The notes: generated from the sequence alone by a model not told the origin. Shown: positions 50,236 to 61,200, numbered from the stretch's first letter. The stretch is 64,000 nucleotides of DNA from CAYTPE01 sp964439885 (GCA_964439885.1 CAYTPE010000001.1:1-64000), one strand, 5' to 3'. Translations and numbers: made by a program.

Positions 50236-52071
50236 GTGGCCACCGATACACAGGCGATAAAGGATCGCATCGACATCGTACAACTCATCGGCGAATACAT
50301 AACACTCAAAAAAGCGGGCGCGAACTGGAAAGCCAACTGCCCGTTCCATCACGAAAAATCGCCGTCATTTATGGTGCATGCCGATAAGCAAATCTGGCAT
50401 TGTTTTGGTTGTGGGAAAGGCGGCGATATTTTTAGCTTTGTGCAAGAAATGGAAGGGCTTGATTTTGTGGAAGCGCTGAAACTCCTGGCCAAGCGTGCCG
50501 GTGTACCAATAGAAACATTCAAAAGCGAAACCGACACGAGCGCGCGCAACCGGGTGCTGGAAGTGAACACGAAAGCGGCGGAATTTTTTCACCGCGTTCT
50601 CATGGAGTTGCCCGCATCTCAAAGCGCGCGCGAATATCTGGAGCGCCGCGGATTGAAAAGAGAAACTATTATAGAATGGCAAATTGGATTTATTCCCGAC
50701 CAGTGGGATTTGCTCACTCGATATTTTCTCAAAAAAGGTTTTGGTATCAACGACTTGGTAGCCGCGGGACTGGTGATTAAACGTGAAGGAGTCACTTCGA
50801 CTACCACCCCTACCCCTCCTTCGCAAGGAGGGGAGATTACGAGTGAATCCATACGTGGGTATTACGACCGTTTTCGTGGACGTGTAATGTTTCCTATTGC
50901 CGACACGCATGGCAATGTGGTGGGTTTTACCGGCCGTGTACTGGTCGAAACCGAGAATTCGGGGGGTAAATACGTCAATACTCCGCAAACCGCCGTCTAC
51001 GATAAATCACGTGTGCTGTATGGGCTTTCTCGAGCGAAAACTGAAATAAAAAACCAGGATCAGGTTGTACTAGTAGAAGGTCAGATGGATGTGATAGCCT
51101 GCCACCAGGCGGGCATGAAGAACGTCGTAGCCGCATCGGGCACCGCGCTGACAACAGAGCAGATTAAACTGATTAAACGATATACGACCAATATTGCCAT
51201 GGCGTTCGACGCCGACAGCGCCGGAGAGAATGCCGGCAAACGTGGTATTACCACAGCGATATCCGAAGCAATGAACGTGCGCGTGATTCGTATTCCACCC
51301 GGCTTTGCCAAAGACGCTGACGAGTGCATCAAAAAAGATCCGACGGTATGGTTTACGGCGGTGAAAGAAGCAGCTGATGTGATGGAGTGGTATCTGGCGA
51401 TTGTACTCTCACGCTATGATATTCGTGAACCCAAAGCGAAACGCGTCGCCGCGACTATTCTGCTCGAACAAATCCGCTCTATTCCCAACGCCGTGGAACG
51501 CGATGAATGGATTAAACGAGTAAGCGGCGAACTCGGTATCGAATTACCCATTTTACGCGAAGAACTCAAAAAAATTAAAACGTTGCCGTCACCAAAAAAC
51601 AATGAGCCCGTGAGTAAAGTGGTAGAGCGAGTAGAAGCACTCACACCGTACGAATTGTTGCTGCAGGAATTTTGGTCATTACTTTTGAAATTCCCGGAAT
51701 TGTATTCGACATACGCGAGTTCGCTGTCGCCAGACTATTTCGCAGGCACACCTTTTAGTGCTCTTTACCAAAACGCTGTGGGTGTGTATACTAAAGCTCA
51801 AGCACTGGATATGGAAGCGCTTCGACAACTCTATGCGACCGAAGCGCAAAATCCGATTGATATATTGGTGCTCCGACCCTACCGCAATGTAGAGGATTTG
51901 TCGCTGCCGACCGCTAAAGCCGAACTCACTGAATTGTGGAAGCGCATCGCCGAGCAGTGGAACAAAGAACGACGCAAGGCACTGGAGAGAGAAATGGCGA
52001 TGGCCGAAAAAAGTGGGGAGAAACAGAAGATGCTTGAGCTGCTCCAAGAACTACAAAATTTGAACGTTTAA
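50236..52071 (+). CDS. dnaG: DNA primase
   Basis: A 611-residue primase that makes RNA primers for replication. The CHC2 zinc finger is Cys35, His38, Cys56, Cys59; the TOPRIM domain includes VVLVEGQMDVIA and AMAFDADSAGENAG; a C-terminal helicase-binding region follows. The start is GTG. Codons around residues 190-200 contain a CCCCTCCTT/AAGGAGGGG palindrome and encode a TPTPPSQGGE insertion just before the conserved YYDRFRGRVMFPI. rpoD follows 138 bases later, the old dnaG-rpoD pairing. Confidence 0.95.
   Translation: MATDTQAIKDRIDIVQLIGEYITLKKAGANWKANCPFHHEKSPSFMVHADKQIWHCFGCGKGGDIFSFVQEMEGLDFVEALKLLAKRAGVPIETFKSETDTSARNRVLEVNTKAAEFFHRVLMELPASQSAREYLERRGLKRETIIEWQIGFIPDQWDLLTRYFLKKGFGINDLVAAGLVIKREGVTSTTTPTPPSQGGEITSESIRGYYDRFRGRVMFPIADTHGNVVGFTGRVLVETENSGGKYVNTPQTAVYDKSRVLYGLSRAKTEIKNQDQVVLVEGQMDVIACHQAGMKNVVAASGTALTTEQIKLIKRYTTNIAMAFDADSAGENAGKRGITTAISEAMNVRVIRIPPGFAKDADECIKKDPTVWFTAVKEAADVMEWYLAIVLSRYDIREPKAKRVAATILLEQIRSIPNAVERDEWIKRVSGELGIELPILREELKKIKTLPSPKNNEPVSKVVERVEALTPYELLLQEFWSLLLKFPELYSTYASSLSPDYFAGTPFSALYQNAVGVYTKAQALDMEALRQLYATEAQNPIDILVLRPYRNVEDLSLPTAKAELTELWKRIAEQWNKERRKALEREMAMAEKSGEKQKMLELLQELQNLNV
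50813..50833. repeat. Palindrome inside dnaG
   Basis: Nine-base arms CCCCTCCTT / AAGGAGGGG around CGC, in frame, encoding PPSQGG. Relatives usually have only a short turn at this place. Confidence 0.75.
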
Positions 52072-52074
52072 AAT

Positions 52075-52209
52075 GTAAATTATAAACTTTCAATCCTGAT
52101 CACATAAAAGTTCCAATGTTTTAAATGGCATAATACTACTTAAAACATTTGAAATGTGTCATTCGTCATTGTTTAGATTTTAGAGCTTAGGGTTTAGAGT
52201 TTCAAAAGT
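52075..52209. repeat. Word-type repeat before rpoD
   Basis: TGTTTTAAATGG / ACTTAAAACATTTG arms in the centre, then GTCATTCGTCATT words and a right end of TTAGAGCTTAGGGTTTAG-type words reaching the rpoD ATG. Words are shared with 41196-41320 and, inverted, with 44778-44914. Confidence 0.7.
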
Positions 52210-53541
52210 ATGGTTGCAAAACCACATCGCCCGGTAAAACGAGCGAAGACAACTAAGAAGGCTGTTAAATCAGCCCCCAAAAAAGCAGCTCAGAAGGCTG
52301 TAAAAAAAATTCTTAAGAAAAACGGCCACAAGGCCCCACGGGTCAAGGCCAAAAGTACTGTTTTCTCCACCAGAGGTGGATCCTCCTTTGGAGGAAAAAA
52401 AGCACCCGCCAAATCGCGCGTGCCACTTATTCCCCTCGAGCCGGTACGTGAACCGTCCGAAGCCGAGCTCTGGGAACTCATCCGCAAGGGGCGCAACCGT
52501 GGTTTCATCACGGAAATCGAACTCATGCGCGTTTTGCCGCAACCAGAACAATACCTCGATTTATACGAAGGCTTTTTGGATTTGGCCGAGCGCAATGGCA
52601 TATCGGTAGTAGAAACCGCGCCCAGTCTGCTCGGCACCAAAGAACAAAACAAAGAAACCCTCAAACAATTTCAAGGCGAGCAACCGGACATGGACGTGCC
52701 GTTTGATCTGGCTCAAATCTCGAGCGACTCCATACAGATGTATTTGCGCGAGATCGGCAAGATCCCGCTGCTGTCTGGTGAAGAAGAAGTCGCGCTCGCC
52801 AAACGAAAAGAACGAAACGATAAAGCCGCCGAGCGCAAACTCATCGAAGCGAACCTGCGCCTCGTGGTTTCCATTGCCAAAAAATTCGTGGGCAAAAGCT
52901 TGTCGCTCCTCGACCTGATCCAGGAAGGTAACATCGGCCTGTTTCGCGCGGTAAAAAAATTCGACTACCGTAAAGGGTATAAATTTTCCACCTACGCCAC
53001 TTGGTGGATACGCCAGGCCATAACGCGCGCGCTGGCCGACCAGAGCCGCACCATCCGCATTCCAGTGCACATGGTGGAAACTATCAACCGCTTCCAGCAA
53101 GTGCAGCGCCGTTTGCAGCAAGACCTCGGCCGTGACCCCACGCCCGAAGAGCTGGCCGCCGAAATGGGGGAGGAAGTCGATAAGATTCATCACATCATCA
53201 AGATCTCGCAAGACACCATGAGCTTGGAAGTGCCGATTGGTGACGACGATGAAGATACACAACTTAGTGATTTTATCGAAGACGTCAAAAATGTCTCACC
53301 CGATCGCGCGGCGGGATTGCAAATTTTGCGTGATTACGTTCAAAATGCAATTAAAGATCTCTCTCCTCGTGAACAAAAAATTCTTGAGATGCGTTTTGGT
53401 TTAAGTGACGGTGTAACACACACACTGGAAGAAGTAGGGCAAGAATTTGGTGTGACGCGCGAACGTATTCGCCAGATTGAAGCGAAGGCACTCGAAAAAA
53501 TTCAGCAGACGGATATTGTGAGTAAATTGCGTGATTATTAA
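52210..53541 (+). CDS. rpoD: Primary sigma factor RpoD/SigA
   Basis: A 443-residue group 1 sigma-70. The N-terminus is Lys/Ala-rich, then region 1.2 ([17 protein letters not shown]), regions 2.1-2.4 ([34 protein letters not shown]), region 3 and region 4.2 helix-turn-helix ([19 protein letters not shown]). The consensus promoters in the window match this factor. Codons 53-62 ([10 protein letters not shown]) come from two back-to-back palindromes inserted in the N-terminal linker. Confidence 0.96.
   Translation: MVAKPHRPVKRAKTTKKAVKSAPKKAAQKAVKKILKKNGHKAPRVKAKSTVFSTRGGSSFGGKKAPAKSRVPLIPLEPVREPSEAELWELIRKGRNRGFITEIELMRVLPQPEQYLDLYEGFLDLAERNGISVVETAPSLLGTKEQNKETLKQFQGEQPDMDVPFDLAQISSDSIQMYLREIGKIPLLSGEEEVALAKRKERNDKAAERKLIEANLRLVVSIAKKFVGKSLSLLDLIQEGNIGLFRAVKKFDYRKGYKFSTYATWWIRQAITRALADQSRTIRIPVHMVETINRFQQVQRRLQQDLGRDPTPEELAAEMGEEVDKIHHIIKISQDTMSLEVPIGDDDEDTQLSDFIEDVKNVSPDRAAGLQILRDYVQNAIKDLSPREQKILEMRFGLSDGVTHTLEEVGQEFGVTRERIRQIEAKALEKIQQTDIVSKLRDY
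52366..52395. repeat. Double palindrome inside rpoD
   Basis: TCCACC-AGA-GGTGGA followed directly by TCCTCC-TTT-GGAGGA: exactly 30 bases, exactly ten in-frame codons. Confidence 0.8.
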
Positions 53542-53543
53542 TT

Positions 53544-53583
53544 ACGTACAGACGTACAGAAAGTACAGAAATACGGAAGGTAC
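53544..53583 (+). repeat. Left 40-bp inverted repeat of the GxxExxY cassette
   Basis: Starts ACGTACAGACGTACAGAAAG two bases after the rpoD stop. It matches the reverse complement of 54017-54056 at 37 of 40 positions by eye, the first 27 without mismatch. Confidence 0.9.
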
Positions 53584-53604
53584 AAGAATTAAATATAAAA
53601 TATA

Positions 53605-54007
53605 TGTCAAGGGAGGGGGTTGCTATCATCAAAAAAGATTTCTTATATCCGGATTTGACCTACAAAATTAACGGTGTTTTATTCGATGTATTTAAAGAGT
53701 TGGGCGGAGGTCACCTGGAAAAATATTATTAGAAAGCTGCGGCAATCGGGCTGAGCAAAATTCCTCTCAAGTTTGTAGAACAATACATGGTTCCATTAAC
53801 CTACGCCGGACAAAAGGTTGGTAAATAGTATGTAGACTTTTTGATCGAAGAAAAAATAGTATTGGAATTAAAACGAGGTCTATTCATTCCGGCAAATGTA
53901 ATCCGTCAGACAAAACAGTATTTGATTGCAACAAAATTGCAACTGGCACTGGTGGCGTGCTTTACACACAACGGTGTGATTATAAAACGAGTGCTTAATA
54001 TTTATTA
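53605..54007 (+). pseudogene. GxxExxY protein gene interrupted by two amber codons
   Basis: A single frame from ATG 53605 to TAA 54005-54007 encodes a GxxExxY-family protein (GHLEKYY carries the name motif; VDFLIEEKIVLELKRG resembles a PD-(D/E)xK-type core; ending VIIKRVLNIY). It is broken by TAG 53731-53733, where relatives commonly have Gln (YYQKA), and TAG 53827-53829, before YVDF. There is no frameshift, and the rest is well conserved. TAG is a normal stop for many genes in the window, so a recent pseudogene is the simplest reading. Confidence 0.8.
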
Positions 54008-54016
54008 ACGAGGTCA

Positions 54017-54056
54017 GTACGTTCTGTACTTCTGTACTTTCTGTACGTCTGTACGT
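54017..54056 (+). repeat. Right 40-bp inverted repeat of the GxxExxY cassette
   Basis: GTACGTTCTGTACTTCTGTA-type words, complementary to 53544-53583, ending five bases before the murG ATG. Confidence 0.9.
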
Positions 54057-54061
54057 TCTCT

Positions 54062-55141
54062 ATGAAAATTATCCTCTCTGGTGGCGGCACACTTGGTCCG
54101 GTCATTCCGCTACTTGCGATCGCCGAAACCTACCGACAGAAATTTCCGGAAGTAAAATTCATCTGGGTTGGCACCGCCAATGGCCCGGAAAGGGGAGTGG
54201 TGGAAAGTTATAATATACCTTTTTTTTCGCTTGGTTCAGGCAAATGGCGGCGGTATGTATCGCTGTGGAACGTGGTGGATCTCTTCCGAATAGTCGTGGC
54301 TTTTTTTCAGTCGCTGTATTTTTTGCTGCGTGAAAAACCGGACTTACTTATCTCGGCCGGTGGCTACGTGAGCGTGCCGCTGCACTGGGCAGCCGGACTG
54401 CTCGCTATGCCCACGTGGGTGCATCAGCAAGATGTGCGTGTCGGGCTCGCGAACAAACTGATGTTACCGTTCGCGCGCAAAGTCACAACGGCCGTGCGCG
54501 AGACAGCGGATGCGTTGAAAAAAAATCACGCCGAGTGGATCGGTAATCCGTCACGTGATCTGCGCGTCGCCGACAAAGTGGCGGCGCGAAAAAAATTTGC
54601 TATTCCGTTTGACGCGCCGGTGATCTTCGCGCTCGGTGGTGGTACGGGGTCGGCAAGTGTGAACAAGTTGGTGCTTGACGCGTTGCCGCACTGGCCAAGT
54701 AAATGGCACGTGATCCACCTCGTGGGAAAAGAGCGCCCCAAGGAACTTTCGGAACGTGCCGCTGTCGTCTATCCGAACTATCATGTGTATGATTTTTTTA
54801 CCGATGAGATGAAGGACGCGTATGCCATTGCCGATGTGGTAATAGGCAGGGCCGGTTTCTCAACCTTGACTGAGATCGCCGCTCTTTCGAAGGCGGCAGT
54901 AATACTGCCTATGTTTGGCACTCATCAAGAACAAAATGCCGATCTTTTCGCCACCCATGGCGGGATCATAACTTTGGAGCGGGGGACAGAGACCGGACTT
55001 AAGCTAGCTCAGGTAGTAAAAGACCTGGTAGAAGTGCCCGAAAAGCGCCGTGAATTGGGGGTGGCTATGCACGAACTTTTGCCGCGGACACCTGGGGATA
55101 AGATTCTTGCGCTCATCGAAGAGGTGTGCATACAAAAGTGA
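54062..55141 (+). CDS. murG: MurG-like UDP-GlcNAc transferase, divergent N-terminal loop
   Basis: A 359-residue GT-B protein of MurG length, expected to make lipid II from lipid I at the inner face of the membrane. C-terminal donor-site segments fit (VIGRAGFSTLTEIAALSKAAV, FGTHQEQNA). The first glycine loop is GGGTLGPVIP where MurG normally has GGTGGHxxP, so the conserved His is Pro. It may be an altered MurG or a related transferase of surface glycan synthesis. Ends in TGA. Confidence 0.75.
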   Translation: MKIILSGGGTLGPVIPLLAIAETYRQKFPEVKFIWVGTANGPERGVVESYNIPFFSLGSGKWRRYVSLWNVVDLFRIVVAFFQSLYFLLREKPDLLISAGGYVSVPLHWAAGLLAMPTWVHQQDVRVGLANKLMLPFARKVTTAVRETADALKKNHAEWIGNPSRDLRVADKVAARKKFAIPFDAPVIFALGGGTGSASVNKLVLDALPHWPSKWHVIHLVGKERPKELSERAAVVYPNYHVYDFFTDEMKDAYAIADVVIGRAGFSTLTEIAALSKAAVILPMFGTHQEQNADLFATHGGIITLERGTETGLKLAQVVKDLVEVPEKRRELGVAMHELLPRTPGDKILALIEEVCIQK

Positions 55142-55221
55142 CCTACCCTTAGCGAAAAATGTGCCGTTCGACACTTTGTCAACGGTAGTCAAAGCTTGGG
55201 CTGTGAATAACTCGTATTATT

Positions 55222-55244
55222 AATTGCTGAAAGAGCAATTTTTT
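55222..55244 (+). terminator. Terminator after murG
   Basis: AATTGCT / AGCAATT with a GAAAG loop and a T-run; overlaps the promoter at 55224-55252. Confidence 0.75.
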
Positions 55245-55252
55245 GTTATAAT
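55224..55252 (+). promoter_or_regulatory. Promoter of the giant surface protein gene
   Basis: TTGCTG (55224-55229), 17-base spacer, TGTTATAAT extended -10 with TATAAT at 55247-55252; leader about 29 bases. Confidence 0.7.
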
Positions 55253-55287
55253 TAGATAAAATTTAATTCATTTCCTTCCTGAAAACC

Positions 55288-58200
55288 ATGCATTTGGGAA
55301 GTGCTCGTACAATAGCTGCACAATTAGGCCGCATTACCGGCTATTTTTTGCTTTTTGTACTTGCTTTAGGGGGCCTTTTTGTTGATCCGTTTGTATCGAC
55401 AGCTGCCACTGGTGTACCTAAAATTTTCACCTATCAGGGTCGTTTGCTTGATGGGGCGGGGAATTTGCTTGGTGGCAATGGTACCAACTATTGTTTCCGT
55501 TTCTCGCTGTACGACAACGCCACCGTCGGGCAGGGCGCAAAGGTATGGCCGGCAGGAGTTCCGTCTACCATGACGCTACAAGTTAAGAGCGGTGTTTTCA
55601 ACGGCGCAATCGGCGATCTTGCTGCGGGAGGGGATTTGCTTGATTATAATTTTCAGGATTCCGATGAGGTGTACTTGAACGTAGAAGTAGCAGCCCAGGT
55701 GGGTGGCTCATGCGCGGGTGTGGCATTCGAAACACTGGCTCCACGTCAGCGTGTGACTGCTAGCGGTTATGCCATCAACGCGAACACAGATGGCGGATTT
55801 ACCACATCGCAGATTGCAACAGGCAGCCAGATTCCCGTGCACACCAATGGTGCTATCGTGCTTGGTGGTGCCACTGCCGGGCTCAGTGCTACCAACGCAA
55901 ACCCGCTTCTTTTGCAGGGGAGTGGTAGTGGTGACATTCAATTTTTTTCTGCACTGAATAAACTTTCTTCTGCCGGTAATTTAACATTGGCCGGATCACT
56001 CACTGCCAACGGCGCACTTCTCATCAACAATGACGCGACTATTACTGGCACAACGACGTTGGCAACAACGAGTATTTCCAAAGCAACAATTGCGAATGCT
56101 ACGGTGAATAATTTAACTGTAACGGGGGTGTGTTTTGGTTGTGGTGGGGGGGGGGCGGCAGGTGGGGTGAACACATCAACGGCAGGATACATGGCGTATT
56201 ATCTGAATGGCACAAGCGTAACGGGCACAAGCATGGTGACCTTTGCTGGTAACACATTTACGGTTTCAGGTTTGTCTGTATTTACTGCTACCGCAACTTT
56301 TGCCACAACAAGCATTACGAACGCCGCTATTGGCTCTGCTTCAGTAGGAAATTTGGTAGCTACAAACAGTACATCGACAAATAGCTTTGCTGAGGGGCTT
56401 GCTTATACCAATTTGTCTGGTGTCAATGCTACTTCGACAAATTTGTTTGCGTCACAATTTAATTTTGTGAATGCAAATGGAACGAGTCTGACTTCTACGA
56501 ATGCATTTTTTTCTAATTTAGCTGTAGGTAATTTCAGTCCGACGAATTTGTCGACTTCTAACATTACCACTACCAATTTTGTCGCGACGGGCGCGGTGAG
56601 TCTGCCAGTTAACTCGGTGACCGACGCGATGGTTTCGAACTCTTTGACTATTGACAACACGGGAAATATTTCCGCTACCGCTATCAATTCGGGAACACTT
56701 GGTAACAATGCTGTCACGTTGGCTCTCGGATCTTTTGGCTCGATCACTGGAGCGCTTGGAGATGCCAACGTAGCGGACAATCTTACCATCAACGGTGGCA
56801 CTATTAACAACACAACGATTGGCGCGTCGAGCCCCTCCACGGGTGTGTTTACGAACGCGACAGCTACCAATTTTGTTGCCTCGAATGTTACCACTACTAA
56901 TTTGGCAGTGACGGGAGCACTAAGTGTGACCTCACTCAACCCCACGAATTTGGCTTGGGTAAACGCCACGGGAACGAACAGTATTCTGAACAATGTAACA
57001 AGTACGAATTTGTCCGTCTCTGGCTTAACCACTCTCGCCAACACCACCTTGACCAACGCCACCTCCACCAACTTCAACACCGTTGGCCTCACCTTCACCA
57101 ACGCCACGGGCACCAACAGTGTCTTCACGAACGCTACCAGTACCAACCTCTTTAGCACTGGCCTTGCCTTCACCAACTTAAACGGTACGAATGCCACCTC
57201 CACCAACTTCTTTGCCACCAACCTCGCGAGCCTTGGCCTGACCAGCACCTACGGCAACCTCTCCTTTATCACCGCCACCGGTGTCACCTCCACCAACGCG
57301 AGCTTTACGAACCTCAGTGCTGCCACCTTCAACCCCACCAATCTCACCTGGACCAACGCCACGGGGACCAACAGCGTCCTGACCAATGTGACCAGCACCA
57401 ACCTCGCCGTCAGTGGCCTGGTTGCCTTAACAGGGAACACCACCTTGACCAACGCCACCTCCACCAACCTCTTCTCAACCGGCCTCGCCTTCACCAACCT
57501 CTCTGGTACCAACGGAACAAGTACCAATTTCTTTGCCACGAACCTCGCGAGCCTTGGCATTACGTCCACGTATGGCACCATTACCTTCTTAACAACCAGC
57601 GGCATCACCTCAACCAACGCGAGCTTGACCAACGTTACCTCCACCAACCTGTCCGTCTCTGGCTTAACCACTCTCGCCAACACCACCTTGACCAACGCCA
57701 CCTCCACCAACTTCAACACCGTTGGCCTCACCTTCACCAACGCCACGGGCACCAACAGTGTCTTCACGAACGCTACCAGTACCAACCTCTTTAGCACTGG
57801 CCTTGCCTTCACCAACTTAAACGGTACGAATGCCACCTCCACCAACTTCTTTGCCACCAACCTCGCGAGCCTTGGCCTGACCAGCACCTACGGCAACCTC
57901 TCCTTTATCACCGCCACCGGTGTCACCTCCACCAACGCGAGCTTTACGAACCTCAGTGCTGCCACCTTCAACCCCACCAATCTCACCTGGACCAACGCCA
58001 CGGGGACCAACAGCGTCCTGACCAATGTGACCAGCACCAACCTCGCCGTCAGTGGCCTGGTTGCCTTAACAGGGAACACCACCTTGACCAACGCCACCTC
58101 CACCAACCTCTTCTCAACCGGTTTGGCATTTACTAATCTCAATGGTACCAATGGAACCAGCACCAACTTCTTTGCCACCAACCTCAGCAGTCTTGGCAGT

Positions 58201-61200
58201 ACTTCCACCTACGGTAACATCTCCTTCATCACGGCTAGTGGCATCACATCGACTAATGGTAATTTCACTAATTTAACAGCTTCGAACTTCATTCCAACCA
58301 ATCTCACCTGGGTGAGTGCCACCGGTACCAACACCGTTCTAACCAACGCCACATCAACCAACTTAAATACGGTTGGGTTAACCTTTACGAATGCCACGGG
58401 GACCAACGCTGTCTTGACCAACGCCACGTCAACCAACCTCTTCTCAACAGGTCTGGCATTTACTAACTTGAACGGCACGAACGCAACGAGCACCAACTTT
58501 TTTGCCACCAACCTAAGTAGTCTCGGGCTCACCACTACGTATGAGAAAAGTACATTCCTTGTAGCGACAAATGCTACTTCAACTAATTCTTTTGTCACTA
58601 ATCTATCAAGTCTAGGCATAACATCCACATACGCAAATCTTGGTTTCTTGGTAGGTACTAATATTACTTCAACAAATCAATACAGCAACGGTCTCACCTT
58701 TAATATCGCCACAGGTACCTCTATCACTACTACAAATGCATATATCGCAAGTTTGGTCGTCGGCACATGTACGGGTTGTGGTGGCGGTGCGGCAAGCGGT
58801 GGTGTAAATACTTCGACAGCTGGAAATTTTGCTTATTATCAGGGTGCCAGCTCAGTCACCGGTACATCTGCCCTTACCTTGTCTGGTACGAATATTACTG
58901 CGAATGGCGCAGTAGCCTTAACTGCTACTACCACCGCCACCAATCGTTTTATTAACACCATATCAAGCGGCTCAAATATATCAGTGGTCGGCAGCGTTGC
59001 TCTTGCCAACTCAGGTTCTAAACCATACAACCTAGTACTTCGAGGACGGTATGCCTATGTAACAAATTTCGCTAGTTCTACCATATCTGTGGTTGATTTA
59101 AGCAATCCGGCAGCACCAACTGTAATTAATACAATTAGCGTTGGAATTAACGTCGGGCCAACAGGCATCGATAATGATAGTAGATATTTGTATGTTGCCG
59201 CGTCGTCTACGCCAAGCCTTTATATTTACGATCTTTCAACTGCAGCAGCCCCGTCTCAAGTTGGTCAGTCGCTTTTGTCTTTTTCACCAACAGATATAGG
59301 AGTAGATGGTCATTTTGTCCTACTTCCGTCTCCGAGCTTTGGTCAGGTCCAAATTCGTGATATTAAATATCCAAATAATGTATCATCTGTTCCTGGCTTG
59401 GGTGGTGTTACTGGTGGAACCCGCATTACTATCTTTGGTAAATATGCCTACTACTCGGGCTCTTCCAATCTGTATATTGCTGACGCCTCCAACCCTGCCT
59501 CAATGGTTGTTAATGGTAGTATTGCTATGCCTAATCAGGTTAATGGCGTGTATGTTGTAGACCGATACGCGTACGTATTAAATGGAGGCTCGTTAAACGT
59601 AGTTGATATTAGTACGCCCAGCGCTCCAGTAAATGTTGCGACCACTTCAATCGGCGGCACTCTCTGGGGAGTGGCTGGTACTGGCCGCTATCTCTACATT
59701 ACAGATAAAGCCAACAGCTCCGTTGATGTCGTAGACGTGGCAAGCTCTACCAACCCAGTCTTAGTAAAAACCATTACAGGCTTTGCTTCACCGCAAGGCA
59801 TCGCCGTTAACGGAAGATACGCCTACGTTGTAGATAATGGTGATGGTACTCTCTATGTAATTGATTTACAGGGAACGGAAGTGAGCTCTCTGGTGGCATA
59901 TTCTGCCGATGTCGGTTCACAACAAATTAGAAATGATCTCTACATTGGCAACAAAGCTTTTGTGCTTGGAGGGTTGACTGTTGGTAGTTTGGGCATCGCG
60001 TCAGCCGGAGATCTTGTGGTCCAAGGCACCGGCAATTCTACACTAGCCGGCGCTTTGGTTGTTTCGTCATCCATTTCAGCAAGTGCTTTTTCTGTGTCTG
60101 ATAATTCATTTTATACAAGTGTAGGAACAACCTATATAACAAATCTAAACGCTACTAGCATTACCTCCACCAACCTCTTTTCTACCGGTCTCACCTTTAC
60201 TAACGCTACAGGTACCAAGGCCATTTTCACGAGCGCCACCTCGACGAATTTGTATACAACAAACGGCGTGTTTACTAATGCCACTACTACCAACCTGTAT
60301 TCAAACGGGTTGGTCTTCTCACGCGCCACAAGTACGGCATTAACTTCCACCATCGCATACATCGGCAGCCTGACAGTCGGCAGCTGTTCAGGTTGTGGCG
60401 GCGGAGTCTCTTTGAGCGGCAATAATACATGGAGCGGGCTAAATATATTTACCAATACTACCACATTAGCCACCACCACCATTTCAGGTATATTTGATGG
60501 TGATGCTAAATTCGTCCCAGCTAGCCCGAATGGGAATGGTTTCCAAGTAATGAATTTAGAAAACGATGAGACGCTTTTCAGCGTCGGCCCTTCAGCAGGG
60601 AATGCTGATTTTGTGGCGATAGGGGATAGAAGTGCCGCGCTTACGACCACTACACTCTTATATGTTGATACCAAATCTGATGCTGGCGACCCCACGCCTC
60701 CACTGAGTGCGGACGGTGCTATCTATTATAATTCGAATAGCAAAAAATTCCGGTGTTACGAAAATTCGTCATGGAAAAATTGTGATAGCGCTGCTAATGC
60801 TCAAACATTTACCGCCACAAGTACCTGGAACAAGCCAAACGGTGTTACATATGTTACCGTGCGTTGTATTGGCGGTGGCGGTGGCGGTGGCGGCGGAAGT
60901 TCGAAGGCGGCTGGTGGTGCACGAGCTGGGGGCAGTGGCGGTGGCGGTGGCTCTGTGCTCATCAGAACATTTTTAGCTTCTGACGTAACATCTAGTATTG
61001 GTATTACTGTTGGCCAGCCAGGTGGGGCTGGCGCCGGCGGCGTAAACGGAGCCAACGGCACCAGCGGCAGCGCTGGTACTGCATCCAGTTTTGGCACGTA
61101 TGTCACCTGTTATGGTGGTGGCGGCGGTTTTGGGGGCACAACTGCAGTGAATTCAGGTGGTACAGGTGGTGGTCACGGTGGTGCTGGTAATAGTGGCAGT

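Noticed and set aside
57011..58121. Possible CRISPR-like or satellite array
   Set aside because: The repeats are coding, in frame, long and without unique spacers of constant size.
56403..58628. Several long minus-strand open frames rich in Leu, Val and Lys under the giant gene
   Set aside because: They are mirror readings of the repeated TSTN codons, identical to one another where the plus-strand repeats are identical, and have no start signals.
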